Shown in pieces: positions 1 through 8,595 of a DNA stretch of 64,000 nucleotides. Source of the stretch: Gloeotrichia echinulata CP02. Its GTDB lineage: Bacteria > Cyanobacteriota > Cyanobacteriia > Cyanobacteriales > Nostocaceae. The stretch's first letter is position 1. Each line of letters opens with the position of its first letter. Below the pieces are notes generated by a model. The model saw only the letters and a program-made list of their open reading frames with translations. It had not been told where the DNA came from and ran no database searches. A program made the position numbers and the translations under genes. The stretch lies in NCBI GenBank assembly GCA_038087035.1, contig CP051187.1:2609001-2673000 (forward strand), in the 5' to 3' direction.

Positions 1-2
1 TC

Positions 3-1106
3 AAAAAACGTCATTGGTGGCTAGGTATCTTCTTCTGGATTGCTTTAGTTGCGCCTGCTCAAGCATCTGTAATCCTACGCATCGCCATTGAGAGGGGAGT
101 GAATCAGGTAAAAATCGGTAGTTCTACCATAGCCACAGTTAAGGATAGCAGTGGCCGTACCCTCGGAGAATTGCCGGCAATGAGTCCATTTGATGTTAAA
201 GCGATTCCACAGGGAGTAGCCTTAGATAAATGGCAATCTGGTTTATTTTGGATTGAGCCATCAGGTAAGGGATTCGTTTATATTGGCGATCGCTGGTATC
301 GCGGCCGAACACTGGTTATCCCCACAGAAAAAGGTTTAACCGCTGTTAACTGGGTTGATCTCGAAGAGTATCTCTACAGCGTTATCGGTGGCGAAATGGA
401 CGCCAGCTGGCCGCAAGAAGCCTTGAAAGCCCAAGCGATCGCCGCCCGGACTTTTGCTTTATATGAGCGCGAAAAACAGCGCAGTAATCCCATTTACGAT
501 TTAGGCGATAGCCCCGACCGTTGGCAAATTTACAAAGGTGTTATTAGTGAATCTGCTAATACTTACGCCGCCGTTGACACTACAGCGGGGAAGGTACTAA
601 CTTATAACAACAAGATTATTCTCTCAGTTTTTCACGCTTGTTCGGGTGGACACACCGAAAACGTCGAAGATGTTTGGTTAAGTAGGGAGCCTTACCTGCG
701 TGCTGTTCCTGACTATGATCAAAATATCAGCGAGTGCAGATGGGTCAGAACTTTCTCCCCAGGGGAAATTAGCGCCAGAATTTCTGGTGTGGGCAATGTT
801 AAGGATATGATTACAGAGGTATTCTCGCCGTTTCGGAGTGTTAAAGCCTTAAGAATTGTCGGCGATCAGGGTACGAAGGTGCTAAAGGGTGAGGATGTGC
901 GGACTGCTCTCAAGCTGAAAAGCACCCGTTTTAGCGTCAGCAGGGGAACAGATGGTAGTTTTATCCTTCAAGGACTAGGCTACGGTCACGGTTTAGGTAT
1001 GAGTCAGTGGGGCGCTTATAATCTCGCTTTGCGCGGCGCCAACCACCTGCAAATTTTGGGTTATTACTACAAGGGCGTAGCTTTAACCCCAATTACCGCC
1101 AAGTAA
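3..1106 (+). CDS. SpoIID/LytB domain secreted protein (5' end outside window)
   Basis: The reading frame is open to the left edge, so the gene starts upstream. The frame from base 3 gives a hydrophobic stretch ending in an AxA-type site (LGIFFWIALVAPAQA), the end of a signal peptide; a GTG at 99 would give an internal start that loses this export signal. The body carries the SpoIID hallmarks: VNWVDLEEYLYSVIGGEM, then SWPQEALKAQAIAARTFAL, and a C-terminal GLGYGHGLGMSQWGA. SpoIID proteins are lytic transglycosylases acting on denuded peptidoglycan in sporulators; in non-sporulating cyanobacteria the substrate is uncertain, but a periplasmic cell-wall or septum role is inferred. Confidence 0.88.
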   Translation, partial: KKRHWWLGIFFWIALVAPAQASVILRIAIERGVNQVKIGSSTIATVKDSSGRTLGELPAMSPFDVKAIPQGVALDKWQSGLFWIEPSGKGFVYIGDRWYRGRTLVIPTEKGLTAVNWVDLEEYLYSVIGGEMDASWPQEALKAQAIAARTFALYEREKQRSNPIYDLGDSPDRWQIYKGVISESANTYAAVDTTAGKVLTYNNKIILSVFHACSGGHTENVEDVWLSREPYLRAVPDYDQNISECRWVRTFSPGEISARISGVGNVKDMITEVFSPFRSVKALRIVGDQGTKVLKGEDVRTALKLKSTRFSVSRGTDGSFILQGLGYGHGLGMSQWGAYNLALRGANHLQILGYYYKGVALTPITAK

Positions 1107-1130
1107 TCAGCGATTGCACTTCGGCTCCGC

Positions 1131-1928
1131 TCAGTGACCAGGGATTGGGGATTGGGTCCCCAATAAACTAGCAGAATGGACATCTAAAAATAACGTTGCT
1201 TGGGGTTGTTGACGCAAAATCGAAACTGGACAGTCTGTGGTAATTGCACCCTGCAACATCTGTTTTACTACCTTTGCCTTGCGTAATTCTGGCGCAAGGC
1301 AAATGATTTTTTTGGCTGTACAAATCAACGGAATGGTTACAGTAAAAGCATATTGCGGGACATTTTCAATATTGGTAAAATGTCCTGTGTTTACTTGTTG
1401 CTGGCGATTTACTGTATCCAGTTTGACTAATTTCACGGTGTAAGGATCATGAAAATTGGCGACTGCTGGATCGTTAAAAGCCAAGTGTCCATTTTCGCCG
1501 ACACCGAGACAGCACAAGTCTATGGGTTGTGCTTGGAGGAGTTTGGTATAGCGATCGCACTCTACCAAAGGCTGCAATGCATCACCTGCTATATAATGAA
1601 ATTGCTGAGGATTAACGCGCATCTCGACCCGCTCCCGTAGATAGCGCCGAAAACTGGCAGAATGGTCAGCAGCAATTCCCAAATATTCATCAAGATGAAA
1701 CAAGGTAATCCGCGACCAATCTACACCACCCAAAGTGATTAAAGCATCGAGAAATCTAAGTTGGGAATTTCCTGTTGCTAACAATATAGCGGCTGTTTCC
1801 TGTTGCTGCAGAAGGTTCTGTAAATACTGCTGTACAATTTCTGCAACCTCTTGTGCCATTTCGGCTTCAGAATTGAAAATCTGTACCATCAACTCATCGA
1901 CAGGAAAAATATTTGTTGCGATTCGCAT
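1131..1928 (-). CDS. nagB: Glucosamine-6-phosphate deaminase/isomerase (NagB-like)
   Basis: NagB converts glucosamine-6-phosphate to fructose-6-phosphate and ammonia in the cytoplasm, linking amino sugars to glycolysis. The protein (265 residues) has the family signatures LFHLDEYLGI (catalytic Asp/Glu region) and LGVGENGHLAFNDP. Length matches NagB. ATG at 1928 is used; an in-frame ATG 13 codons in (MVQIFNSEAEM) is an equally reasonable start. It is convergent with the SpoIID gene, only about 25 bases apart. Members of the wider 6-phosphogluconolactonase/NagB fold can differ in substrate, so exact specificity is inferred from motifs. Confidence 0.87.
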   Translation of the reverse strand: MRIATNIFPVDELMVQIFNSEAEMAQEVAEIVQQYLQNLLQQQETAAILLATGNSQLRFLDALITLGGVDWSRITLFHLDEYLGIAADHSASFRRYLRERVEMRVNPQQFHYIAGDALQPLVECDRYTKLLQAQPIDLCCLGVGENGHLAFNDPAVANFHDPYTVKLVKLDTVNRQQQVNTGHFTNIENVPQYAFTVTIPLICTAKKIICLAPELRKAKVVKQMLQGAITTDCPVSILRQQPQATLFLDVHSASLLGTQSPIPGH

Positions 1929-1934
1929 TTGCTT

Positions 1935-2012
1935 ACCGAAAATTTGGGTCTATAGCCAAGTCCACAAGGACCGCTCAGTGCTACGCTTCTAGGACGGCTT
2001 TTTGGTACAATA
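1935..2012 (+). repeat. IS200/IS605-type left-end-like hairpin, copy 1
   Basis: The sequence runs from AAATTTGGGTCTATAGCC through an imperfect hairpin to CTAGGACGGCTTTTTGGTACAATAG. The same outline recurs at 2135-2182 and, inverted, at 13085-13135. It resembles the left subterminal palindrome plus promoter-like TACAAT box found upstream of TnpB genes; no transposase follows here. Confidence 0.45.
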
Positions 2013-2134
2013 GTGGCAACAGGCAGGGCATTGTCTGTTGTTGCTCAGTGATCTAAGACGCCCTATGCCTGCTGTTGCTGTTTGAATCCACAATCCCTGA
2101 TTGCAACGGCGGGGTAGCGCCTAAAGTTATCAAA

Positions 2135-2550
2135 AATCTGGGTCTAAAACCCCGTCGTTCTACGACGGCTTTTGGTATAATAGCCTTTGTGGAAGGGTAA
2201 TCAACCACATAAAAAACCCATTTGCTACCTAACAAGTAGACGCTGCACCTTCTCCCAAAGGGAGAGGCTACGCCAAGACAACTAAATCTATGGGGTTCTA
2301 CTTCGTAGTTCTAGTATCACCTGGAAGTAGGTAAAAGATTTACAGGTACTAGACTAACAGCATTAAACTGCAAACAAATTTTGCACTATGTGCAACTATG
2401 GTCGGGCAGACCAAAAGTTAACGCTTCTCTACGAGACGCTGCGCGAAGAGGAGAGAACCACCTCTGGGTTAGATACCGCAAGGGGTCTAATCTAAGTGGA
2501 CTCGTTGAATCAAGAATCCCCGTACCTTTAGGTCGGGGAGTGTCAAATCA
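2135..2550 (+). mobile_element. Decayed IS200/IS605 (TnpB-type) element, internally deleted
   Basis: Left side: the outline of the copy at 1935 with a perfect 7-bp stem (CCGTCGT/ACGACGG, 2152-2168) followed by GGTATAATAG. Right side: a CCCCG/CGGGG stem (2518-2538) followed by AGTGTCAA, the layout of TnpB element right ends that also serve as the 3' end of the guide RNA. Just before it the frame around 2440-2545 reads like a broken TnpB C-terminus (NLSGLVESRIPVPLGRG), interrupted by a small repeat at 2420-2455. The nuclease core is gone. Boundaries are approximate; identity rests on end architecture, not on an intact gene. Confidence 0.5.
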
Positions 2551-2644
2551 TAGCCCCATGCATGAATGCAGGCAGGTAAGCCGTTGAATTATTGCTAAAA
2601 TATGTAAATAATTGTTAAATATATTTACACTATAGCAAAAAACT

Positions 2645-3325
2645 ATGCTCAGAGGAATTCTGTTTGACCTAGACGGCACTATTGTCAACAGTGACCCCAT
2701 ACACTACCAAGCTTGGGAGCAAATGCTGGCTAGTTACAGCATCGAAATGGACGAAACTTTCTACAAATTGCGGATTAGTGGGCGGATAAACCCAGAAATT
2801 GTCAAAGGCATTTTACCACAATTATCACCAGCCGCAGGTCAAAAATTGATCGATGAAAAAGAGGTATTATTTCGCGAACTCGCGTCAGAACTCAAACCAT
2901 TGAAGGGATTATCTGAACTACTAGCATGGACAGATACCCATCAGCTAAAACTCGCTTTAGTAACTAATGCCCCTAGATTAAATGCCGAATTTATGCTAGA
3001 AGTTTTGGGGATAAAAGAAGCTTTCGATGTAGTTGTTTTAGCTGAAGATTGTATCGCAGGTAAACCCGACCCCGCACCCTACCAAGTTGCTTTAGATAAG
3101 TTGGGGATGACAGCAGAAGAAGCGATCGCTATAGAAGATTCTCCCTCTGGTATTCGTGCTGCAGTCGGCGCTGGTATTCGGACAATTGGTATCACCTCCA
3201 CCCACGATCCAAAAGTTTTGTTAGAAGAGGGGACATTTATGGCAATTCCAGATTTTACTGATTTGCAGCTCTGGACATTGCTCAATTCAATCATACAACA
3301 AAATGCGATAGCATCTTCTTTTTGA
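2645..3325 (+). CDS. HAD-superfamily hydrolase, beta-phosphoglucomutase-like
   Basis: The 226-residue protein has all haloacid dehalogenase motifs: LFDLDGTIVNSDP at the N-terminus (Asp nucleophile and general acid), LVTNAP (motif II), the Lys of AGKPDPAPY (motif III) and IEDSPSGIRAA (motif IV acidic pair). The helical cap of about 65 residues after motif I places it in subfamily I, near beta-phosphoglucomutase and phosphoglycolate phosphatase. It is a cytoplasmic Mg-dependent phosphatase or phosphomutase acting on small phosphorylated metabolites; the substrate cannot be read from sequence. It stands alone, with repeats on both sides. Confidence 0.87.
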   Translation: MLRGILFDLDGTIVNSDPIHYQAWEQMLASYSIEMDETFYKLRISGRINPEIVKGILPQLSPAAGQKLIDEKEVLFRELASELKPLKGLSELLAWTDTHQLKLALVTNAPRLNAEFMLEVLGIKEAFDVVVLAEDCIAGKPDPAPYQVALDKLGMTAEEAIAIEDSPSGIRAAVGAGIRTIGITSTHDPKVLLEEGTFMAIPDFTDLQLWTLLNSIIQQNAIASSF

Positions 3326-3332
3326 GTAGTTC

Positions 3333-3357
3333 GGGGCGCAAGGCCTTGTGCCCCTAC
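3333..3357. repeat. GGGGCGCAAGGCCTTGYGCCCCTAC palindromic repeat
   Basis: A near-perfect palindrome of about 25 bases directly after the HAD gene. Other copies in this window: 14318, 14408, 23749, 30098, 30196, 34166, and variants at 39149 and 56028. It may fold as a terminator-like stem but no T-run follows. Confidence 0.85.
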
Positions 3358-3379
3358 AATCGTTACACATTACCTGGTC

Positions 3380-3610
3380 AACCAATTTTGGATTTTAGAT
3401 TTGCGTGCTTCGTAGCGTAAAGCCTACGGCATAGCGTAGCGTAAAGCGACGTAGAAGCGTCTTTTAGATTTTTACAGACACATGGGGTCTGCAAGGCACC
3501 CCAAAAATCTAAAATCCAAAACTTGTACTGAGCGTTCGCGCAGCGTCCCGCAGGGAAGTCGTTGGCGTAGCCTCTCGCAGAGAAGTATCCAAAATCTAAA
3601 ATTCGGAGGG
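3380..3610. repeat. Composite intergenic repeat cluster
   Basis: Holds AAATCTAAAATCC-type units with embedded palindromes built from TAGCGTAAAGC and GTTGGCGTAGCCTCTCGCAGAG words. The part from about 3488 to 3610 is matched in inverted orientation at about 59465-59625. No gene is supported; open frames here read only repeat sequence. Confidence 0.75.
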
Positions 3611-4699
3611 TCAAAGTGCTTCTGGTGGAGAAATATCAGGACCGACAATTACACCATAACTAGTAGACTTAAGTCCCGGTTTAGCAATTGTTTCAGGCTT
3701 CTGGGCGGACTGGGAAACAGATGCAGGGGGGGTAATTTCCACATCTGGATGTAGCACTTCGGAGTTTGCTTGCTGCGACATCAAGGATAATCCTCCCACG
3801 GCTCCAGCGACAAGGGCTGTATAACCGAGATACAAATGTATAGGCTGTATTTCCCATCCCAATCCTACAGTATTTTTCGACCGATACCAAGAGGGTAAAA
3901 CAGATTTGGCTGTATCAACTGCGGGTAAGGAAGCAGCTAAAGCTATACCATCGAGTCCCAAAGCATTCCCCATGAGGCGAATAAAGCCCCGGACAAATAC
4001 ATCTTCTGGTAATAACTCTAACTTGCCATTCTCCAATGCCTCCATCTGATAAATTGGCATATGAGTGTAAACCTGAAGTTGCTTCAGCGAAAGACTTTGG
4101 GATTCACGAGCTTGTCGTAATTGTTGACCAATTTGACACAAACTTTGCAATCGCTGTTCGGCTTCTTGTTGCTTGGCTTGTTGAATTTTAGCAGATTTTT
4201 GATTCTGGTTGAGCCACTTCAATCCTGTTGTTTCTGAGACTCTATATTTTGAGATTGTGGCAGAATTGACGGCTCTATTTGTCACTCTCTTAGACTCAGA
4301 GTCCAAATTACCTTCGCTAGTATTTGTTAGAGCAGATTTTGGATGTAATTTAACATTCGTTAAGCATTGCGCTAAGTCCTGAGAGTTATCTTGTTCAACA
4401 GTTGGGGAAACAGTAGTATTATCTGTCTGTTGGCTAATATCTGCACTTAGTTGATGCTGTTGGATGAATTCCTGAAATGCTAAACCAATGGCTTCTCTGC
4501 TAACAGATTTTAACAAACTCTTGACTTGTTCAGCGGAAGAACCCAATAAATTTTGCAAAGTAGCCATAGCACGGCAATAAACTTTACTGCGATGCAAATC
4601 AGCTTCTATTTTACCGAGGAGCGATCGCAACTCATCTTGAGAAATTTCAATAGTAGTATTTCCAGGCGTTTTTAACAAGTACACAGGTGTCATAGTCAT
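3611..4699 (-). CDS. RodZ-like membrane protein with N-terminal extension (HTH_25 domain)
   Basis: In this 362-residue protein, residues of about 1-185 are a low-similarity, Gln/Ser-rich region. A Cro/RodZ-type helix-turn-helix follows at about 190-260 (IGQQLRQARESQSLSLKQL then FVRGFIRLMGNALGLDG), then a single membrane segment near 290 (YTALVAGAVGGLSLM) and a short periplasmic tail. RodZ proteins anchor MreB and organise elongation-mode wall growth; the long N-terminal extension is not usual for RodZ, so a cyanobacterium-specific regulator or scaffold is possible. The stop codon lies right against the composite repeat at 3488-3610. A second, shorter HTH_25 protein lies at 6165. Confidence 0.72.
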   Translation of the reverse strand: MTMTPVYLLKTPGNTTIEISQDELRSLLGKIEADLHRSKVYCRAMATLQNLLGSSAEQVKSLLKSVSREAIGLAFQEFIQQHQLSADISQQTDNTTVSPTVEQDNSQDLAQCLTNVKLHPKSALTNTSEGNLDSESKRVTNRAVNSATISKYRVSETTGLKWLNQNQKSAKIQQAKQQEAEQRLQSLCQIGQQLRQARESQSLSLKQLQVYTHMPIYQMEALENGKLELLPEDVFVRGFIRLMGNALGLDGIALAASLPAVDTAKSVLPSWYRSKNTVGLGWEIQPIHLYLGYTALVAGAVGGLSLMSQQANSEVLHPDVEITPPASVSQSAQKPETIAKPGLKSTSYGVIVGPDISPPEAL

Positions 4700-5078
4700 G
4701 ATTTTAAGTCTCTTCTAGTACTTGAGCAAAAAATGATTTAACCTGTATCATTCCTTCTACTATTTGTCGCCATAACCGGATTGTTGAGTATCAATTTTCT
4801 ACTGTCTTCAAAAAACTAGGTAAAAGTTATTCCTAACTTCATAATCGGTTTCTAAGCTGAACTATCTATACCGCCACAGGAAAGGTCGGTGTAGGCTTCT
4901 GGCATTTTACCCAATTTGTAGGGTGCGCCAGACCATAAAATAATACAACCGCCGCAGTATAAATATTTAGGAGTGACGCACCCTACAAGATAAACTGGGT
5001 AATTTATTTTTTGGTACTCCCTAATCTCAAGACGGCACAAATAACAAATGACAAGTCTGTTTATTTGCGCCGACCTAG
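4700..5078. other. Intergenic region with 12-bp inverted repeat
   Basis: Upstream of the divergent RodZ-like gene and downstream of the hydrolase. It holds TTGTAGGGTGCG (4916-4927) and its perfect complement CGCACCCTACAA (4977-4988), 49 bases apart, a common Nostoc repeat outline. No gene is supported. GTTTATTTGCGCCGACCTA near 5060-5078 recurs, inverted, near 50960-50980. Confidence 0.6.
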
Positions 5079-5972
5079 TTAATGCTTACCCACATGAACT
5101 TCTTCGACAAAAGAATCCACCCAGTGTAGATATTCCATACCAGCTACCTCTGCTACGTTGTTATGTCCCGCACCAGGAACCAAAATCAGTTTTTTTGGTT
5201 CAGGCGCAGCGGTGTAGAGTTTTTCACTCATAAACGATGGTAAAGACAAATCGGCGGTGCCATGAATGAATAAAACTGGCATTTTTAACTGCGGTAATTT
5301 TTGAATAGATTCAAATCGCTGTGTCAAAATCAAATCGACGGGAAACATCCAAAACCAGTTCCTATAAGCCACTACCTCTCGGATAGAGGTAAAGGAACTT
5401 TCGACCATCAAACCGGCGGCTTCTGGGTGTTTAACCGCCAAATCAATGGCGATCGCACCCCCCAAAGAATGTCCATAAATAAAAATCTGGCTGGGTGAAA
5501 TTTGCTTTTGCTTGACCAGGTAATTCCACGCGGTAACACTATCCTGATAAACCCGCATCTCATTGGGAAAGGAACCCTCACTACGACCATACCCCCGATA
5601 ATCAATCAGCAATACAGAAAACCCTAGTTTATAAAACCGACTAGCATGGGCGACATTTGCCCCAATATTAAGACCGTTCCCGTGGAGATACAATAACACC
5701 TTGGGATGGGATTCCTTAGCTTTGATCCACCAACCGTGGATATGTTCCACCTTACCCCTATTTACTGTTACAGGTAGCCAAACCTCCTCATAAGGGAGAT
5801 TATACAACTCTGGTGTTTTTTCGATTACAGATGATGGCACAAATATCAACCGTGTTTGCTGGTAAAATAGAAGCAAACAAACAACACAGTATGTCACGGC
5901 TGCAACCGTTCCTGCCCAAAGTAGCAGCTTGAACAAAATCTGTATTGGTAGTTGCAGCTTGTTGGTTCTCAT
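5079..5972 (-). CDS. Membrane-anchored alpha/beta hydrolase (DUF/BAAT-like)
   Basis: The 297-residue protein begins with one membrane helix (about residues 10-37). It has the alpha/beta-hydrolase catalytic layout: oxyanion-hole LYLHGNG near 104-110, nucleophile elbow GHSLGG with Ser169, a FIHGTADLSLP acid turn, and the GAGHNN histidine near the end. It is therefore a serine hydrolase (esterase, lipase or peptidase type) likely facing the periplasm or membrane surface. Related cyanobacterial proteins are annotated only as alpha/beta hydrolases; substrate unknown. It lies between two RodZ-like genes but is separated from both by long gaps, so no operon is implied. Confidence 0.85.
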   Translation of the reverse strand: MRTNKLQLPIQILFKLLLWAGTVAAVTYCVVCLLLFYQQTRLIFVPSSVIEKTPELYNLPYEEVWLPVTVNRGKVEHIHGWWIKAKESHPKVLLYLHGNGLNIGANVAHASRFYKLGFSVLLIDYRGYGRSEGSFPNEMRVYQDSVTAWNYLVKQKQISPSQIFIYGHSLGGAIAIDLAVKHPEAAGLMVESSFTSIREVVAYRNWFWMFPVDLILTQRFESIQKLPQLKMPVLFIHGTADLSLPSFMSEKLYTAAPEPKKLILVPGAGHNNVAEVAGMEYLHWVDSFVEEVHVGKH

Positions 5973-6164
5973 GTATTAGATTTTCAGAGATTACAAGTAT
6001 TTATCAATACAATCATTACTCTTAACCGGTAGCTTTGGCATTTTAAAATTATGTTAAATGCATGAAATAATTTTTAATAATTTACAAATTCGTGTAGTTA
6101 TATACACACATTTGCGTAAATACACTATTGAATAGTAGACATTAGTCGATACCAGGAGAAGACA

Positions 6165-6689
6165 GTGAAAGTCTTAAATGAGCCTCAAGAAGAGCAGTTA
6201 CAGGAAATAAGTATACATTTACGGCAAGTCAGACAAGAAAAATCAATGCGTATAGAAGAAATAGCTGCTAAAACACGTATTCGACTAGCTTTTTTACAAG
6301 CTTTAGAAGCAGGCCGATTTGAAGACTTACCAGAGCCGATTTATGTTCAAGGATTCATCCGTCGTTATGGAGATGCGCTAGGATTAGATGGTATCGCCAT
6401 AGCACAGACTTTTGCCACTCATATTTTCCCGATACACGCAAATAATAGTCATATTTTAGACAAAAAAAGAAGTATATACATACCTCTTTTTGTCCCTTAC
6501 ATACTCTTATTAGTACTGGCTTCTACCGGACTGGTTTATACACTCAATCCACGGTTTACGATTGATTTTCTGGCTCTTACACAAAATTTCTATCGAGTCC
6601 AGCAAAAAAAGACCATATCATTGCCCATAGCATCCCCATCGCCCGTAGCATCTCCCCAAACTACCCCAAGTTCGACCGAGGAGTTATGA
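6165..6689 (+). CDS. Short RodZ-like helix-turn-helix membrane protein
   Basis: In this 174-residue protein, residues of about 10-80 form an HTH_25 domain (LRQVRQEKSMRIEEIAAKT, YVQGFIRRYGDALGLDG) closely resembling that of the gene at 3611-4699. A membrane segment follows near 107-125 (YIPLFVPYILLLVLASTGL) and then a Pro/Ser-rich tail of about 45 residues. The GTG start at 6165 follows CAGGAGA at good spacing. The domain is that of RodZ, which ties MreB to the envelope; the tail is too short for a full RodZ periplasmic domain. The coding region ends inside a heptanucleotide repeat array, whose first unit supplies the stop codon. Confidence 0.78.
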   Translation: MKVLNEPQEEQLQEISIHLRQVRQEKSMRIEEIAAKTRIRLAFLQALEAGRFEDLPEPIYVQGFIRRYGDALGLDGIAIAQTFATHIFPIHANNSHILDKKRSIYIPLFVPYILLLVLASTGLVYTLNPRFTIDFLALTQNFYRVQQKKTISLPIASPSPVASPQTTPSSTEEL

Positions 6690-6906
6690 GTTATGAGTTA
6701 TGAGTAATGAGTAATGAGTTATGAGTAATGAGTAAGGAGTAATGAGTAATGAGTAATGAGTTATGAGTAATGAGTTATGAGTAATGAGTTATGAGTAATG
6801 AGTTACATCGAATACTCCTTACTCCTTACTCCTTACTCCTTACTCCTTACTCCTTACTCCTTACTCCTTACTCCTTACTCCTAACTCCTAACTCCTTACT
6901 CCTAAC
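6683..6906. repeat. STRR array, two opposed heptamer arms (GAGTWAT / ACTCCTT)
   Basis: About 125 bases of GAGTTAT/GAGTAAT units, a short spacer, then about 90 bases of ACTCCTT/ACTCCTA units. The second arm is nearly the reverse complement of the first, so a transcript could fold into one very long imperfect hairpin between the convergent RodZ-like and gatA genes. Confidence 0.92.
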
Positions 6907-6913
6907 GCCTCAG

Positions 6914-8374
6914 TTAGATGAGTTGGGGCTTCTCTATGTGCCAAGTGGTCGATTGCTCATAAGCATAAGCGACTTGAAACAGTTGGTCTTCTCGCAGTAC
7001 TTTACCAATGAGCTGTAATCCAATTGGTAGTCCGTTGTCATCAAAACCACATGGCACACTTAAACCCGGTAAACCTGCAAGATTTACAGGAATAGTCATC
7101 AGGTCAGTTAAATACATGCTTAATGGGTCAGTAGTTTTTTCTCCAGCCTTGAATGCTGTGGTAGGAGATGTAGGACAGACTAACACATCAACTAAATCAA
7201 AAGCTCTTTCAAAGTCTTGCTTAATCAGGGTGCGGACTTTTTGGGCTTTAAGATAGTAAGCATCGTAATAACCAGCAGAAAGGGCGTATGTGCCGATCAT
7301 AATCCGCCGCTTAACTTCTGCACCAAAACCAGTAGCGCGGGTACGAGTGTACATTGACAACAGATTTTCTGCGTCTGGGGCGCGTAAGCCATATTTAACA
7401 CCATCGTAACGAGCTAGATTCGCTGAAGCTTCGGATGGGGCGATGATGTAGTAGCTAGGTACGCCATAACGGAAACTGGGACAAGAAACTACATGAATTT
7501 CTGCTCCCAAACGTTGTAGTTGTTCAATGGCTTTAGTAACCGCTGTTTCCACCACCGAGTCTAAACCTTCACCAAAAGTTTCCTTGATGATCCCAATTCT
7601 CAGCTTTTCTCTGGCTTTGAGGTCTGGTTTAAAGCCAGAAGCGTAATCAGGAATTTCTACATTCAGGCTAGTGGAGTCTTGGGGATCGTAACCTGCGATC
7701 GCATTTAATAAAATCGCTGCATCTTCTACAGTACGCCCAAATGGTCCTATTTGATCCAAAGACGAAGCGTAAGCTACCAAACCATACCGGGAAACCAGCC
7801 CATAAGTTGGTTTCATCCCCACCACACCACAGAAAGATGCTGGTTGGCGAATTGAACCACCAGTATCAGAACCTAGGGCTACTACACATTCTTCCGCTGC
7901 TACAGCGGCCGCTGAACCCCCAGAAGAACCACCAGGAACCCGCAACAAATCCCAAGGATTAGCGGTGACTTGGTAGGCAGAGTTTTCTGTGGAACTACCC
8001 ATCGCAAACTCATCTAAATTGGTTTTACCCACCATAATCGCACCAGCGGCTGCCAGTTTTTGCGTTACTGTTGATTCATAAGGGGGCACAAAATTTTCCA
8101 AAATCCGAGAGCCACAGGTCGTGGGAATCCCCTTGGTACAGAGATTGTCTTTAATCCCAATGGGAATACCTGCTAGTAGCCCAATTTCTTCTCCCGCAGC
8201 TATTTTGGCATCCACAGCACGAGCCTGTTCTAACGCCTGTTGAGCCGTGATATGCAAGAAACTGTGCAATTTTGGCTCTAATGATTGAATGCGGTCTAAA
8301 GCTTCTTGGGTGATTTCAAGGGCAGAACGTTCTTTTTTAATTAGCTGTTCGTGCAACTCGCGGATGGATGCCAT
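6914..8374 (-). CDS. gatA: Asp-tRNA(Asn)/Glu-tRNA(Gln) amidotransferase subunit A
   Basis: GatA is the amidase subunit of GatCAB, which turns Glu-tRNA(Gln) (and Asp-tRNA(Asn)) into the amidated forms in organisms lacking the matching synthetase, as cyanobacteria do. At 486 residues it is full length. The amidase-signature triad is visible: Lys75 (GIPIGIKDN), cis-Ser150 (PGGSSGGS) and nucleophile Ser174 (GSDTGGSIRQP). ATG at 8374 begins MASIRELHEQL, the normal GatA N-terminus. gatB and gatC are not adjacent, the usual scattered arrangement in cyanobacteria. The start is divergent from dnaE-C. Confidence 0.97.
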   Translation of the reverse strand: MASIRELHEQLIKKERSALEITQEALDRIQSLEPKLHSFLHITAQQALEQARAVDAKIAAGEEIGLLAGIPIGIKDNLCTKGIPTTCGSRILENFVPPYESTVTQKLAAAGAIMVGKTNLDEFAMGSSTENSAYQVTANPWDLLRVPGGSSGGSAAAVAAEECVVALGSDTGGSIRQPASFCGVVGMKPTYGLVSRYGLVAYASSLDQIGPFGRTVEDAAILLNAIAGYDPQDSTSLNVEIPDYASGFKPDLKAREKLRIGIIKETFGEGLDSVVETAVTKAIEQLQRLGAEIHVVSCPSFRYGVPSYYIIAPSEASANLARYDGVKYGLRAPDAENLLSMYTRTRATGFGAEVKRRIMIGTYALSAGYYDAYYLKAQKVRTLIKQDFERAFDLVDVLVCPTSPTTAFKAGEKTTDPLSMYLTDLMTIPVNLAGLPGLSVPCGFDDNGLPIGLQLIGKVLREDQLFQVAYAYEQSTTWHIEKPQLI

Positions 8375-8595
8375 GATTGCTCTCTTGGTGACTCAAGTCA
8401 TTGATTTTAGTACATATTGACATTCTCTGCCCAGTTGGTTTCAGCCGCACAAACAGTCACCCAGACGACAGAAAGCGGCTGAGGTTGGCAGACGGTAGAG
8501 GGTTGAGAGTCAAAAGTAATTTTAGACCATAGACCTAGACTATTGTCTCTTGCCTCTTGTTAGAATACAAATTTGATTTCGGGCATAGGGTGAAG

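Noticed and set aside
2381..2587. 68-codon open frame
   Set aside because: It overlaps the broken TnpB C-terminus and right end of the decayed element and is better read as a relic.
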